In this document: positions 8,983-17,143 of the stretch, piece by piece
Numbering within the stretch: position 1 is the first letter of the stretch
Layout of the letters: each line of letters begins with the position of its first letter
Assembly (NCBI GenBank): GCA_964537685.1
Contig: CAZICM010000072.1
Location: 1-46,898 of the forward strand
Reading direction: 5' to 3'
Source: CAZICM01 sp964537685
GTDB lineage: Bacteria; Myxococcota_A; Polyangia; Polyangiales; Polyangiaceae
DNA length: 46,898 nt
Program-made: the position numbers and the translations under genes
Notes under the pieces: model-generated
Databases searched by the model: none
Told to the model about the DNA's origin: nothing
What the model saw: only the letters and a program-made list of their open reading frames with translations

Positions 8983-9627
8983 CTATTTGATACGGTGGCC
9001 TTGGATAAGGAGCTTTTCATCCGATGGCTGAACCTTGTTAACTTGGACGATAAGGCCGGCGCTATAGAGAGTAGGATAGAGGCGTTCTGAGGAGAATTCG
9101 GGGTTCCCGGGGAATTTTTCTCGCATCACCTCCAGCGAAAGCTCTGCGTTCAAAGCCGTTTCATAGATGCTTTTTTGATGGTCCGGGCCAATGCTGACCA
9201 GGATATCATAATTATTATCGTTATCATCGGATTTTGACCGGAGCCGTGCTTCAACGGGTTGAGTGGCTTCTTCCTGCAGATGTTTCACCGTATTAATAAC
9301 AGCCGGCTTCTTGATAAAATCGAGGAGCCAAGCCCGAAGCGCTTCAGGGGATCTTAGCGTGATTTGATCTTGTCCGAATACAATAATTCCTTCTCCAGCC
9401 AACTCAAAGCGCAATAGAAGAGTTGCAAACGCTGGACGGTAAAGCGGACTCATTAATACGGCTATCGCTTGAGATGTTGAGGCCATTTGAACCCTGGCAT
9501 CCACGCCAAGTTTCTTGATGCCTTGAGCGAATTCCTCTAGAGTCGCCTTGTAATCGTCTATAGGTTGAGCCTCCAGGGCGCTCTTAGCGGTTTCATAGCT
9601 TTCTTTTATCTGATCGGCGAATGACAT
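8983..9627 (-). CDS. Protein of unknown function, last gene of the FHA/PP2C operon
   Basis: 214 residues, predicted soluble, with no signal peptide or membrane helix. I do not recognise the family. It is mostly helical in appearance at the N-terminus (FADQIKESYETAKSALEA) with a mixed alpha/beta middle and a stretch of Asp/Asn near residue 150. ATG at 9627 is preferred over the in-frame TTG at 9642 because GGAG lies five bases upstream. It begins 11 bases after the stop of the EEP-fold gene, so the two are co-transcribed and may work together. Codon and base composition are clearly AT-richer than the genes upstream in the operon, hinting at separate acquisition. Confidence 0.75.
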   Translation of the reverse strand: MSFADQIKESYETAKSALEAQPIDDYKATLEEFAQGIKKLGVDARVQMASTSQAIAVLMSPLYRPAFATLLLRFELAGEGIIVFGQDQITLRSPEALRAWLLDFIKKPAVINTVKHLQEEATQPVEARLRSKSDDNDNNYDILVSIGPDHQKSIYETALNAELSLEVMREKFPGNPEFSSERLYPTLYSAGLIVQVNKVQPSDEKLLIQGHRIK

Positions 9628-9638
9628 AAAGACTCCAT

Positions 9639-10505
9639 TCAAATTTGAATCCGCCCCTCAGCGGGCAGGTGATCGCTCAAGCAGGGAAGAAATTCCTCCT
9701 CATTCCAAACAGATTCTGCATTTACAACGGAGAGAATCGTGGACGTTGCACCAAACCTAGTCTGCTCGTCGACAACGAAGAAGTCTACAACTTTGGAACT
9801 TCCATTGCTGGACGAGTCTTTAAACACAAATGTTCCTTTCATATCATGAAGGCTGGGTTGAATAATATATAATGGTTCATGATATAGGTTCCGGCGATGA
9901 AGGTAGCTATCGCCCTTGACGGGTCGGTTGGTGGTGAGGGCATAGAAACAATGCCAGCTTTGAATCTCATGATTGTCACAGTGGCTATTAAAATCTCCTA
10001 GAATGAGTTTACGCTGATTTACGTCCGACTTTTTCTTCATGAATTCCAGCGCGTTGATTGCCTGGCGAAGTAGAGCTCGCGATGCCCCAATATCTTCGGG
10101 CTTTTGCATATCGACTGGGCTCTTTGCATGTACACCCACAACTCCAATTGTTGTTTGCGATGGAATATGCTCAAACACAATCGCCGCGTATTCCTTATCC
10201 GGATCGCATTCTGGTTCAGTGATTGGTTTCAAATCAGAACCATATACAAGGGCTAAAGAATCTGGAGGTTGTTTCGCCACCACCACGTTGATCCCAAGTT
10301 TCTGAAGCTCTTTCTGAGCGTCTGGTTGATTCTTTCGGGCAGAATCGATAAGCGAGCCACTCGGTAACTCCTGCAGGCATGCAATAAAAGGTCCCTCTTT
10401 TCCTTTCTTCGCTAGATGCCCTTGACAGAGATCGTGTGCCTCTGATGCCTTTTTCTTGTTCTTTTTGCCCCCAACGTTCCATGTGAATAGATATATATCA
10501 CTCAT
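9639..10505 (-). CDS. Endonuclease/exonuclease/phosphatase (EEP) family protein
   Basis: 288 residues with the full set of EEP (DNase I-like) active-site elements: FTWNVGG (Asn10), CLQELP (Glu46), GVHAKS (His126), LGDFNSH (Asp171, Asn173), VVDFFVV (Asp241) and LSDHLP (Asp278, His279). The family cleaves phosphodiester or phosphomonoester bonds in DNA, RNA, inositol phosphates or lipids using Mg2+; the substrate here is not evident. There is no signal peptide, so it should act in the cytoplasm. The frame is open to 10718, but that extension overlaps the upstream gene and encodes only low-complexity Arg/Glu/Gly. ATG 10505, directly before the catalytic core, is the best start (ATG 10544 is an alternative). 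AT-rich relative to neighbours. Confidence 0.87.
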   Translation of the reverse strand: MSDIYLFTWNVGGKKNKKKASEAHDLCQGHLAKKGKEGPFIACLQELPSGSLIDSARKNQPDAQKELQKLGINVVVAKQPPDSLALVYGSDLKPITEPECDPDKEYAAIVFEHIPSQTTIGVVGVHAKSPVDMQKPEDIGASRALLRQAINALEFMKKKSDVNQRKLILGDFNSHCDNHEIQSWHCFYALTTNRPVKGDSYLHRRNLYHEPLYIIQPSLHDMKGTFVFKDSSSNGSSKVVDFFVVDEQTRFGATSTILSVVNAESVWNEEEFLPCLSDHLPAEGRIQI

Positions 10506-10584
10506 CTCTGTTACCCATCTCACATCCCCCAGCCCAACAAACATCCTATCGGCATGCTGTTTCCCGCCTCCCTTCTCCGCATAC

Positions 10585-11373
10585 CTACGCCGGGCTGCCC
10601 GAACCCTCTTCTCCTGCTCCGCTCTCCCCCTCTTCCCCGCCTTCCTCGTCTCCTCCTCCCCCGCTCCCGCTTCCCCGCCTTGGCGATAACGATATCCGCT
10701 CCGCATGCTCCGTTTCACCGGCCGCTATCAGCATTCCCCGCCCAGCCGCTGCGCTCGCTCCAAATGCATCTTCAAAGGCCAATAACGCCCGGTTCTTCTC
10801 CACTTGCGTCGCCTTCGCCTCCGCCGCCTCCCGGCTTACATCCCGCAGCGCCGTCTCCAGTTTCTTGAGCGGTTTGCTTAGCTTGGCCGACCATGGCCCC
10901 ACATCGACCTTCACTCCGCTCAATACAGGCTTGGGAAGGCTTTTCTTGCCCAGCGCTTCTTTTACCTCGCTCCCAATCCTCGCTATCGCCGTGGGGTCGT
11001 TGCTCACTTCCGAGGGCAGGCTAAAGCTCGATAGGACTTCGGGACCATAGAGGGCCGATAAGGCTTGCTTGATCTCTAAGAGGGTGCTTCTTAATGTCTC
11101 GGCTGCTTCATCCCGCCGCCTTCGCGCTTCGGGATCGTCCGCCAGTTCTTGGTTGTTGAGCCGATCGGCGTTTTCCAGGTTCTGCGCTTCCTGCTCGACA
11201 TGGCGGGCGAATAGCTCCAGCAAAAATCCTCCATCGGGAAGGGTTTCTCCTTTGCCCACATGAGGCCCCAGGGTGTTTTTGAGCCGCTCGGATACAGCCT
11301 TGCGATGGGTGCGCAGGGTCGTCACAAGCTCGCGGGCGGATTTGAGATAGTCGGTGACAGTCTTGGAAAGCAT
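10585..11373 (-). CDS. Coiled-coil protein of unknown function with Gly/Glu-rich tail
   Basis: 262 residues. Residues 1-120 and 145-205 are rich in Leu, Ala, Glu, Arg and Lys with heptad-like spacing, suggesting helical bundles or coiled coils. The last 35 residues are a low-complexity Gly/Glu/Ser tail. No signal peptide or membrane helix. I do not recognise the family. It lies between the FHA-trypsin gene (38 bases upstream) and the EEP gene (79 bases downstream) and is probably part of the same transcript. The tail may be a flexible or acidic interaction segment. Confidence 0.72.
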   Translation of the reverse strand: MLSKTVTDYLKSARELVTTLRTHRKAVSERLKNTLGPHVGKGETLPDGGFLLELFARHVEQEAQNLENADRLNNQELADDPEARRRRDEAAETLRSTLLEIKQALSALYGPEVLSSFSLPSEVSNDPTAIARIGSEVKEALGKKSLPKPVLSGVKVDVGPWSAKLSKPLKKLETALRDVSREAAEAKATQVEKNRALLAFEDAFGASAAAGRGMLIAAGETEHAERISLSPRRGSGSGGGGDEEGGEEGESGAGEEGSGSPA

Positions 11374-11411
11374 GGGACGAGAAGAGCAGAGGAGAAGAAC
11401 GCTTTCAAGAC

Positions 11412-12728
11412 CTAGGGCGCAGGTACGCCCTTGAGCAAATCGGCCCGCATCCCAATCCGAAAGGGTGAGCTCTGTACAACCGTGGTCTTCTTCCCATCGA
11501 TGTCGAGTTCATTCTCTTCGTCGATGTGCGCCGCGTGGACGCCAATCACATGACCGTATTGGTTGAAGATCGGGCTTCCGCTGTTGCCTCCCCGCGTGAC
11601 CGCGTCGTGCTGAATTAAGTACGCCTTGTCGGCTGTGGTGTTCTCTTCTTCAAAGCTCATCACGCGGCCAATGCGGCCCTGTAAAAAGGTCGCCGATGGA
11701 CTGATCGGATCCATCACGCGGCCCGGGAATCCAAGCACGTATGCGTCGTCGCCGGGGCCCAGTGCCCGAAGTTCGGCTTCGCTCGCGAGGATGACGGCTT
11801 TGCTCATTCGGCCGCTGATGCGGAGAAGGCCAACGTCGGGGGTGTCGGCTCGTTTGCTGCCTGGATTGTAGGCGGGATGCATCGTCATCTTGACGATGTT
11901 GAAGCGAATTTTTCCTCCTGAATCGTTGCGCGTGACGATGGGGGTGCCGCCTTTTTCTCCGCACGCGCGTACGCAGTGGGCATTGGTGGCGAGGGTGTTT
12001 TCGCTGATGGCAAAGGCCGAGCAGCAGCCTCCGATGCGGTTGCCCAGCGTGTAGCCCATGACGTAAAGCGCGTCTTTGTTCTGTTCGTAAATGACGCGGC
12101 CGCTCAGCACTTGGGTGGGAATTTCGCCGCTGATTTTTGGCGCGGGCGCGCGATCGAGTCCGGTCTCCTGGGCGAGGATGGTTTCGGCTTTGCGCTTTCG
12201 GTAGACGACCCAGGCGGCGATGGATGCGGCGAAGAGCGACACGAGGACGCCGAGCATCAAGAGGCGGTTGTTGCGGGCGGCGCGGGCTTGGGCTTCTTGG
12301 ACTTTGCCGTGGATGATCGCTTTGGTTTTTCCGCGCGGCTGCAGGTGATGGAGAACCGCGGATTGAACGATGCGCTGGGCTGTTTCGAGATCGACTTTGC
12401 CGTCTTCGCTGGCGACGAGCGGGCCTTCGATTTGAATGTGAAATTCGGGGCCGGAGGGGCCGCCGAGCGCGATGCGATCGCCTGTCTTGAGGCGTTTTTT
12501 TTGGATGCGGGCGCCGTTGACAAAGGTGCCCTGGGGGCTGCCGAGATCGGCGATGTGGATCGCGTCGCGATCGCTGCGGATTTCGGCGTGGGAAGGGGCG
12601 ACGCTGCGTTCCGCGGCGGGGTCGAAGGCGATGTCGCTGGAAGGCGATGTGCCAATGCGCAGGGGCGAATGGCCTAGATGCTGAATGGTGCCGGTTTTGG
12701 TTCCGCGAATGTGCGTGATGTGGAGCAT
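11412..12728 (-). CDS. Membrane FHA protein with intact trypsin-like serine protease domain
   Basis: 438 residues with the same layout as the protein at 3086-4546. FHA domain 20-95 (RIGTSPSSDIAFD, PSHAEI, SPQGTFVNG; the usual Asn before GTF is Gln). Cytoplasmic linker 105-152, membrane helix about 155-176, then an extracytoplasmic trypsin fold. The triad is complete: His251 (TNAHC), Asp298 (PDVGL) and Ser383 (GGNSGSP). Neighbouring cysteines (235, 236, 252, 256) may form disulphides. The domain order suggests a cytoplasmic phosphothreonine reader linked through the membrane to a periplasmic protease, so the phospho-state could control proteolysis. It lies 35 bases after the PP2C gene, whose product could erase the signal. 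The physiological substrate is unknown. Confidence 0.9.
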   Translation of the reverse strand: MLHITHIRGTKTGTIQHLGHSPLRIGTSPSSDIAFDPAAERSVAPSHAEIRSDRDAIHIADLGSPQGTFVNGARIQKKRLKTGDRIALGGPSGPEFHIQIEGPLVASEDGKVDLETAQRIVQSAVLHHLQPRGKTKAIIHGKVQEAQARAARNNRLLMLGVLVSLFAASIAAWVVYRKRKAETILAQETGLDRAPAPKISGEIPTQVLSGRVIYEQNKDALYVMGYTLGNRIGGCCSAFAISENTLATNAHCVRACGEKGGTPIVTRNDSGGKIRFNIVKMTMHPAYNPGSKRADTPDVGLLRISGRMSKAVILASEAELRALGPGDDAYVLGFPGRVMDPISPSATFLQGRIGRVMSFEEENTTADKAYLIQHDAVTRGGNSGSPIFNQYGHVIGVHAAHIDEENELDIDGKKTTVVQSSPFRIGMRADLLKGVPAP

Positions 12729-12763
12729 CGGCCCTCGCCTTCACGCTGGGTTGAGCGGTGGCT

Positions 12764-14092
12764 TTACTTAACGATCAAATACCAGAGCGCGATGGTGACG
12801 CAGGCGACGGCGCTGGCGATCATCATGATGACAAGCCAGGTTGGAGCGCCTTCGGTGGGGATGTCGATCGGGTCGTCCATGATGGCGCCCGCGAGGGGAG
12901 GACTGGGTTCGATATCGCTGCCGCTCCGGTGCGAAGAGCGGTGCGAGCCTGAAGAGCGGGGCTGGATTTCGGCTTCTTCGTCGTCTTCGCTGCCGCCCAT
13001 CATTGCGTGGGGCGGGAAGCTGCGAACCGAGATTTTGGCTTCGTCGAGTTCTTTTACGCGGCGGTGCGGCGAGGGGATCGCTTCGCTTTCGGGCAGTTCG
13101 GGCAAGTCGTACTTGTTGTACTTCAGGGCTTCGATATCGCCTGCGGTCGGGGCTTTTAGGGCTTCGCCTTCAAACTTGGCGACAACGACGGTTACGTTGT
13201 CGTGCCCGCCCGCGTTGTTGGCGCGCTCGATGAGAATTTTGCAGGCTTCATCGGGATCGGACGAAGCCTTGAGGCCCTCGCGGATTTCGTCGTTGCGGAT
13301 CATGCCGGAGAGGCCGTCGCTGCATAGAAGCAGGGTGTCGCCGCGGCAGAGGGGCACGTAGGTTAAGTCGACTTGAACGGTGTCCGCGGTGCCCAGCGCT
13401 TGGAGGATGATGTTGTTGTGCTCGAAGGTTTCGGCTTCTTCCTCGGTGAGCTGGCCCGCCTCGATAAGCTGGTTGACGAGCGATTGATCGCGGGTGATCT
13501 GCACAAAGCGCTCGCCCCTTAAAATGTAGGCCCGGCTGTCGCCGACTTGGCCGACGAATAAATGATCGTCCATGAGCGCGGCGATGGTGGATGTGGTGCC
13601 CATGCCGCGGCGGGTGCGATCCATCTTCGCTTCGCTGAAAATGCGAAGGCCCGCGGCTTCGATGGCGTGTACGAGGCGGGCCGCGAATTCGTCGTGGGAT
13701 TTGGCGGTTTCGCCCGATTGCATTTTTTGGAAAATGATATCGACGGCAAGCTGGCTTGCGACTTCGCCGGCGGCCGCTCCGCCCATGCCATCGCAGACGC
13801 CGAACACCATGCCTTTTGCGCCGAGGGAGAGGACGTTGTTGTTTTGCCCGATCTCGCGCGTGTTCTTGGTGAGATCGGCAAGAATGTAGTTGTCCTCGTT
13901 GTGCTCGCGCACTTGGCCCACATCGGTGCGCCCGTGCAAACGCAGCAGAATCTCGGGCTGGGCGCCCGTTTCCTCGTTCAGCTTCGGCTTCGGCTTCGGC
14001 TTCGGTTCCCCGGCTGAAGAAGGAGAAGAAGAGGATGAATCCCCGGAGGATTCGGGTGTGGACGGCGTTTGGTGGACGGCTTCGTCGGTCAT
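12764..14092 (-). CDS. PP2C-family protein Ser/Thr phosphatase with C-terminal membrane anchor
   Basis: 442 residues. An N-terminal Ser/Pro/Lys-rich segment (1-45) is followed by a PP2C domain (about 55-310) with all metal-binding motifs: REHNEDNY, VCDGMGGA (Asp101), GMGTTS, VGDSRAY, CSDGL (Asp259) and GHDNVTV (Asp298). It should be an Mn2+/Mg2+-dependent phosphatase removing phosphate from Ser/Thr residues. After a disordered Ser/Glu/Arg-rich segment, residues about 417-440 form a single membrane helix, so the enzyme is tail-anchored with its catalytic part in the cytoplasm. It begins four bases after the FHA/zinc-ribbon gene ends and precedes the FHA-protease gene, so eraser and readers are made together. 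Their partner kinase may be the one at 40208-41518. Confidence 0.95.
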   Translation of the reverse strand: MTDEAVHQTPSTPESSGDSSSSSPSSAGEPKPKPKPKLNEETGAQPEILLRLHGRTDVGQVREHNEDNYILADLTKNTREIGQNNNVLSLGAKGMVFGVCDGMGGAAAGEVASQLAVDIIFQKMQSGETAKSHDEFAARLVHAIEAAGLRIFSEAKMDRTRRGMGTTSTIAALMDDHLFVGQVGDSRAYILRGERFVQITRDQSLVNQLIEAGQLTEEEAETFEHNNIILQALGTADTVQVDLTYVPLCRGDTLLLCSDGLSGMIRNDEIREGLKASSDPDEACKILIERANNAGGHDNVTVVVAKFEGEALKAPTAGDIEALKYNKYDLPELPESEAIPSPHRRVKELDEAKISVRSFPPHAMMGGSEDDEEAEIQPRSSGSHRSSHRSGSDIEPSPPLAGAIMDDPIDIPTEGAPTWLVIMMIASAVACVTIALWYLIVK

Positions 14093-14095
14093 TGG

Positions 14096-15727
14096 TTACG
14101 CGAGATCCAGGCGGAACAGATGCTGCCCAATGCGGAAAAAATCACCGTGTGAGAGGCGTGTGTCCCCACGCACGGCGACATAAGTACCGTTGGATGAATC
14201 GAGATCGGCAAGCGAATATTCGCCGGTTGCCGCTTTGATGCGAAGCACGGCGTGCCGGCGCGACAGAAATGGATCTGCGCTAAAGACAATGTCGGCGGTT
14301 TCGCGGCCGATCACGGTTTCATCCTTATGTAGGTGGTAGACATCTCGGATGATGCCTTCCACCGTTTTTTGACAGAGACGCGCTCGTCTGGGTGTCGCCG
14401 GCGAGCCGAATAAAAGGGTTCCATGCTGTATCGCATGGCCGAGCCCTTTTTCCGAATCGTTGACGAGTTGAAACTGTAACACCTCAAGCCCCAGTAAAAG
14501 CAAGTCGCCGTCTTGCAGCGGATACGGGTTTCGGATGCGAAGGTAGATGTGATTGGTGGAGTTGAGGTCTCTCAGTATCCATCGGCCTTCGCCCGCGTGT
14601 CCGCTTTCAGCCCCTTCTAATATCAGCCTCGCATGGCGCGGCGATACATAGAGATCGTCCGATAGGATGATATCGCCTTCGGTGCGGCCGATATCTACCT
14701 GGATTTGGCTGAGCGGGTAGCTTTTGCCTTCACTGCCATCTTCGCTGATTGAGACCAGGCGGGGGGCTGTGGTTAAGGGGTTCATCTCATCTCCTGGCAG
14801 GGCTTCGGGGGATGGCGGGGCCGGTGGCGCCGGCTGCTCTCTTTTGGAGGCCGGGGGGTCGGTTTTGAATTCGGGGACGGTCTCCATGGCGGGGCGGCCC
14901 CAGGCGCGGCCCGCTCCAGAGGGAGCCTGGGCTGTGTCTTCAGCGCGTGATTCGTCGGGTGTGCGGGGCTTGGATTCTTCGAGGATTGCGCCGCAGTATT
15001 TGCAGAATCGCGTGCCTAGAACGCTTTGGCCGTGGCATCGCGTGCAGATGATAATTTTGGGAGGGGCGGGTTTGGAGGCGGCGATTTCAACGACGGGTGC
15101 GCCGACGATGAGGTCGTCTGCTTTGCGGGTGTCTTTCGGCGCGGGGTTGACCGGCGGTGTTTTGGGTGTGATGGCGGTGTCGGCGGAAGAGGGCGTTGAA
15201 GGGCCGCTCTGGGGTGCGCTTTGGGCGAGGGCGGCGCCGCAGGTGATGCAGAAGCGGTAGCCGGCGGGATTCGGTGATTGGCAGACATCGCAGCGATTGC
15301 CCGAGGCTTCTTCGGCATCGATGGGCGGGCCGAAGGAGAAGATTGGAGCTTCGGGGCGCGGGCGGGAGGCTCCTTGGGGAGCGCGCGCTGGTGCGGGCGA
15401 GGGAGGTGCCGGAGGTACCGGAGGCGCTGAAGGCTGTGGCTGCGGAGGAGCTGCGGCTGGGGGCTGAGATGCTTTGGCCACTGGAGGAGGCAGTGGGGAC
15501 GACGTGGGCGCGGGACGTACGCCGCTGGGCATGATGAACGCGGCCTTGATGGCTGGAGGCCCTAGATTGGGCGGGGTTTTCGCGCCGGCCTGGCGTTCGA
15601 TTTTGGGCAAGCCCTGCGGAGGCGTCGGCGAAACACCGCGCGCATCTTGGCCTTGGAGTGGCCGGCCACAATCCAGGCACACAGAAGCATCGTCGGGATT
15701 CCTGCGCCCGCATACGCCGCAGATCAC
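14096..15727 (-). CDS. Zinc-ribbon and double-FHA domain protein
   Basis: 543 residues. Three short Cys4 zinc ribbons are visible: CGVC...CLDC at the N-terminus, CDVC...CITC near 140-165 and CTRC...CKYC near 225-245, separated by Pro/Ala-rich linkers. Two FHA domains occupy the C-terminal third: VDIGRTEGDIIL / SPRHARL / LNSTNHIYL, then VIGRETADIVF / SRRHAVL / DSSNGTYV. The second has all canonical phosphothreonine-binding residues; in the first the Asn-Gly is Asn-His. No membrane helix, so it is a cytoplasmic phospho-reader or scaffold. It starts with GTG at 15727 and appears to be the first gene of the six-gene operon. An inverted repeat lies 16-31 bases upstream of its start. Confidence 0.9.
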   Translation of the reverse strand: MICGVCGRRNPDDASVCLDCGRPLQGQDARGVSPTPPQGLPKIERQAGAKTPPNLGPPAIKAAFIMPSGVRPAPTSSPLPPPVAKASQPPAAAPPQPQPSAPPVPPAPPSPAPARAPQGASRPRPEAPIFSFGPPIDAEEASGNRCDVCQSPNPAGYRFCITCGAALAQSAPQSGPSTPSSADTAITPKTPPVNPAPKDTRKADDLIVGAPVVEIAASKPAPPKIIICTRCHGQSVLGTRFCKYCGAILEESKPRTPDESRAEDTAQAPSGAGRAWGRPAMETVPEFKTDPPASKREQPAPPAPPSPEALPGDEMNPLTTAPRLVSISEDGSEGKSYPLSQIQVDIGRTEGDIILSDDLYVSPRHARLILEGAESGHAGEGRWILRDLNSTNHIYLRIRNPYPLQDGDLLLLGLEVLQFQLVNDSEKGLGHAIQHGTLLFGSPATPRRARLCQKTVEGIIRDVYHLHKDETVIGRETADIVFSADPFLSRRHAVLRIKAATGEYSLADLDSSNGTYVAVRGDTRLSHGDFFRIGQHLFRLDLA

Positions 15728-15742
15728 GATCCGAGAGGACCG

Positions 15743-15758
15743 CGAACCCGTGGGTTCG
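15743..15758. promoter_or_regulatory. Inverted repeat upstream of the FHA/PP2C operon (operator-like)
   Basis: Two perfect 7-base arms, CGAACCC and GGGTTCG, separated by 2 bases, centred about 24 bases before the GTG of the first operon gene. The short spacing suits a dimeric repressor site better than an RNA hairpin. A TTGACG on the minus strand overlaps its edge (15757-15762), but no good -10 box follows. The arms could also act as a weak stop for the upstream OMP gene, though no T-run follows. Seen directly; function is inferred. Confidence 0.35.
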
Positions 15759-15805
15759 TCAAGGGTTAGAACATGCGGCTGGCTGAAAATGCGAACCGTT
15801 TTGTT

Positions 15806-16588
15806 TTATCGGCGCCCGCTCTCGGAGCGAAGTTCGAGAAGTACTTCCAATCCTAAAAACTGAGACACGCCGAACATGCGTTTGTGGCCTGCGGTGTCGA
15901 TCCACGGCGCGAGCATGACCGTTCTGTAATTGATTCCCGCGCCGACAATGGCATGGCGGGTGACTTCGATTTCGACGCCCGCGCCCATGGTGATTACGCC
16001 GCCTCCGGTTTCGGCGCCCCATTCGTTTCCGTACGCGACGCCGCCCAGGCCGGCGGTGAAGAATGGAGCCACGCGCGAGCCGATATCGGGCAAGTAGCGA
16101 AGCTCTGCGCGAAGCTGCTGAAAGATGCCGAGGCGGTAGAGATTGCCCGAATCCATCTTCACGAATTCGTAGGCGCCGCCGACATACCAGGGGCCGGGTG
16201 TGCGGTAGCCCAAGCGGATGACCGGGCCGCCTCCGTTGCCGAGAATGCAGGGCACGCGCGATGTTATTTCTTCGCCGCATGTGCCGCCTGCGGAGAGGTT
16301 TACTTCTGCCACGATGGCGACGCCGTATTGGATGTATTCGACGTGGAGGGGAGGGGGTCTGGAGGGAGCGAGGGGCGATGGATCGGCTGATTCAATTGCT
16401 GGAGGAGGTGGCGGGGCGGTTGGGGCGGCTGTCTGCGGAGCGGCTATTTCTTCGGCGGGCGGCGGAGAATCGCCGGCCCAGGCGGGCAGGGGCGCCAGCA
16501 GGAAGAAGCCGCATAAACCGTGGATCGGCCTGATAAGCACGGGATGCGAGCAAGGTAGACGCGGGCCGGCTTTGTGGCAACGCCGCAT
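15806..16588 (-). CDS. Putative outer-membrane beta-barrel protein
   Basis: 260 residues from ATG 16588. A signal peptide is visible ending near PLPAWA-GDS (about residue 38). Because this leaves a long n-region, the in-frame GTG at 16540 may be the real start (244 residues). A Pro/Ala-rich spacer (40-70) follows, then alternating polar/hydrophobic strands rich in Gly, Tyr and aromatic residues (YIQYGVAIVAEVNL, VIRLGYRT, WYVGGAYEFV, AELRYLPDIG, PFFTAGLGGVAYG), as in small outer-membrane barrels. Two cysteines (CGEEITSRVPC) may form a disulphide in a loop. Function unknown. Divergent from the acidic-protein gene at 16741. Confidence 0.75.
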   Translation of the reverse strand: MRRCHKAGPRLPCSHPVLIRPIHGLCGFFLLAPLPAWAGDSPPPAEEIAAPQTAAPTAPPPPPAIESADPSPLAPSRPPPLHVEYIQYGVAIVAEVNLSAGGTCGEEITSRVPCILGNGGGPVIRLGYRTPGPWYVGGAYEFVKMDSGNLYRLGIFQQLRAELRYLPDIGSRVAPFFTAGLGGVAYGNEWGAETGGGVITMGAGVEIEVTRHAIVGAGINYRTVMLAPWIDTAGHKRMFGVSQFLGLEVLLELRSESGRR

Positions 16589-16740
16589 GCTCGCGGCGGC
16601 CGGTGTGCAGAAGCGGTGAAATTACGCGGGATAGGCGGTCAACGGTGGGTGTGGCGCTAAGAAATGCATGAGATTTATCGCGAACGAGCGATCGCCCGCT
16701 TGACGTCCGGCGCCACGGTGGCCTAAACGAAGCCAATCTC

Positions 16741-17139
16741 ATGGAGATCACCCTCGACAAGCGTGCTGTGCGGCAAATCCGTCTTTCAGCGGCGGATGCG
16801 ATCGATGAAGGCGATACCGAAGCGCTCCGGGAAGACATTCTCGAAGCCTTTAGCGAGGAACAAGTCGAAGAGATCGAGCGGCGTTTGGACAACGGCGATT
16901 TTTTCGAATTCCTGACGGACATCCTCGACGAATGGAGCGGGGATGATGTGGATGAACTCTTGGAGCTGCTTGAAGCTCAGCTCGGCGATTTGGGTATCGA
17001 TCTCAAGCACGAGTCGCGCGGACAGCAGGAAGAAGAGATCGAAGAGGAAGAAGAGATCGACGATGATGACGACGATCTCGATGATGACGATGACGAAGAT
17101 TTCGAGGAAGAAGAAGCGGACGATGAGGATGAGCGGTAG
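16741..17139 (+). CDS. Small highly acidic protein of unknown function
   Basis: 132 residues. The first 95 form a helical, Leu/Asp/Glu-rich domain (LREDILEAFSEEQVEEIERRL, DFFEFLTDILDEW). The last 40 are almost entirely Asp and Glu, ending DEDER. No signal peptide or membrane segment, so it is probably cytoplasmic. Long acidic tails can act as metal buffers, nucleic-acid mimics or chaperone-like segments; nothing here chooses between these. No clear ribosome-binding site precedes the ATG. The antisense frames in the tail are shadows of the GAA/GAT repeats. It converges on the TPR lipoprotein gene with four bases between stops. Confidence 0.78.
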   Translation: MEITLDKRAVRQIRLSAADAIDEGDTEALREDILEAFSEEQVEEIERRLDNGDFFEFLTDILDEWSGDDVDELLELLEAQLGDLGIDLKHESRGQQEEEIEEEEEIDDDDDDLDDDDDEDFEEEEADDEDER

Positions 17140-17143
17140 CCGC

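Noticed and set aside
10506..10718. N-terminal extension of the EEP-fold protein
   Set aside because: Low-complexity Arg/Glu/Gly sequence antisense-like to nothing useful and overlapping the coiled-coil gene's tail in another frame. The catalytic core begins at ATG 10505.
11650..12744. 364-codon Arg/His/Pro-rich minus-strand frame over the FHA-trypsin gene
   Set aside because: A frame shadow with extreme Arg/Pro/His composition; the overlapping frame has clear FHA and protease motifs.
12678..13361. 227-codon plus-strand frame opposite PP2C
   Set aside because: Ser/Arg-rich antisense of the PP2C coding sequence; the PP2C motifs on the minus strand are unambiguous.
8983..15727. Type VI secretion phospho-regulation genes (PpkA/PppA/Fha-like)
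   Set aside because: PP2C and FHA proteins are present, but no Tss structural gene, VgrG or Hcp occurs in the window, and the FHA proteins have zinc ribbons or trypsin domains instead.
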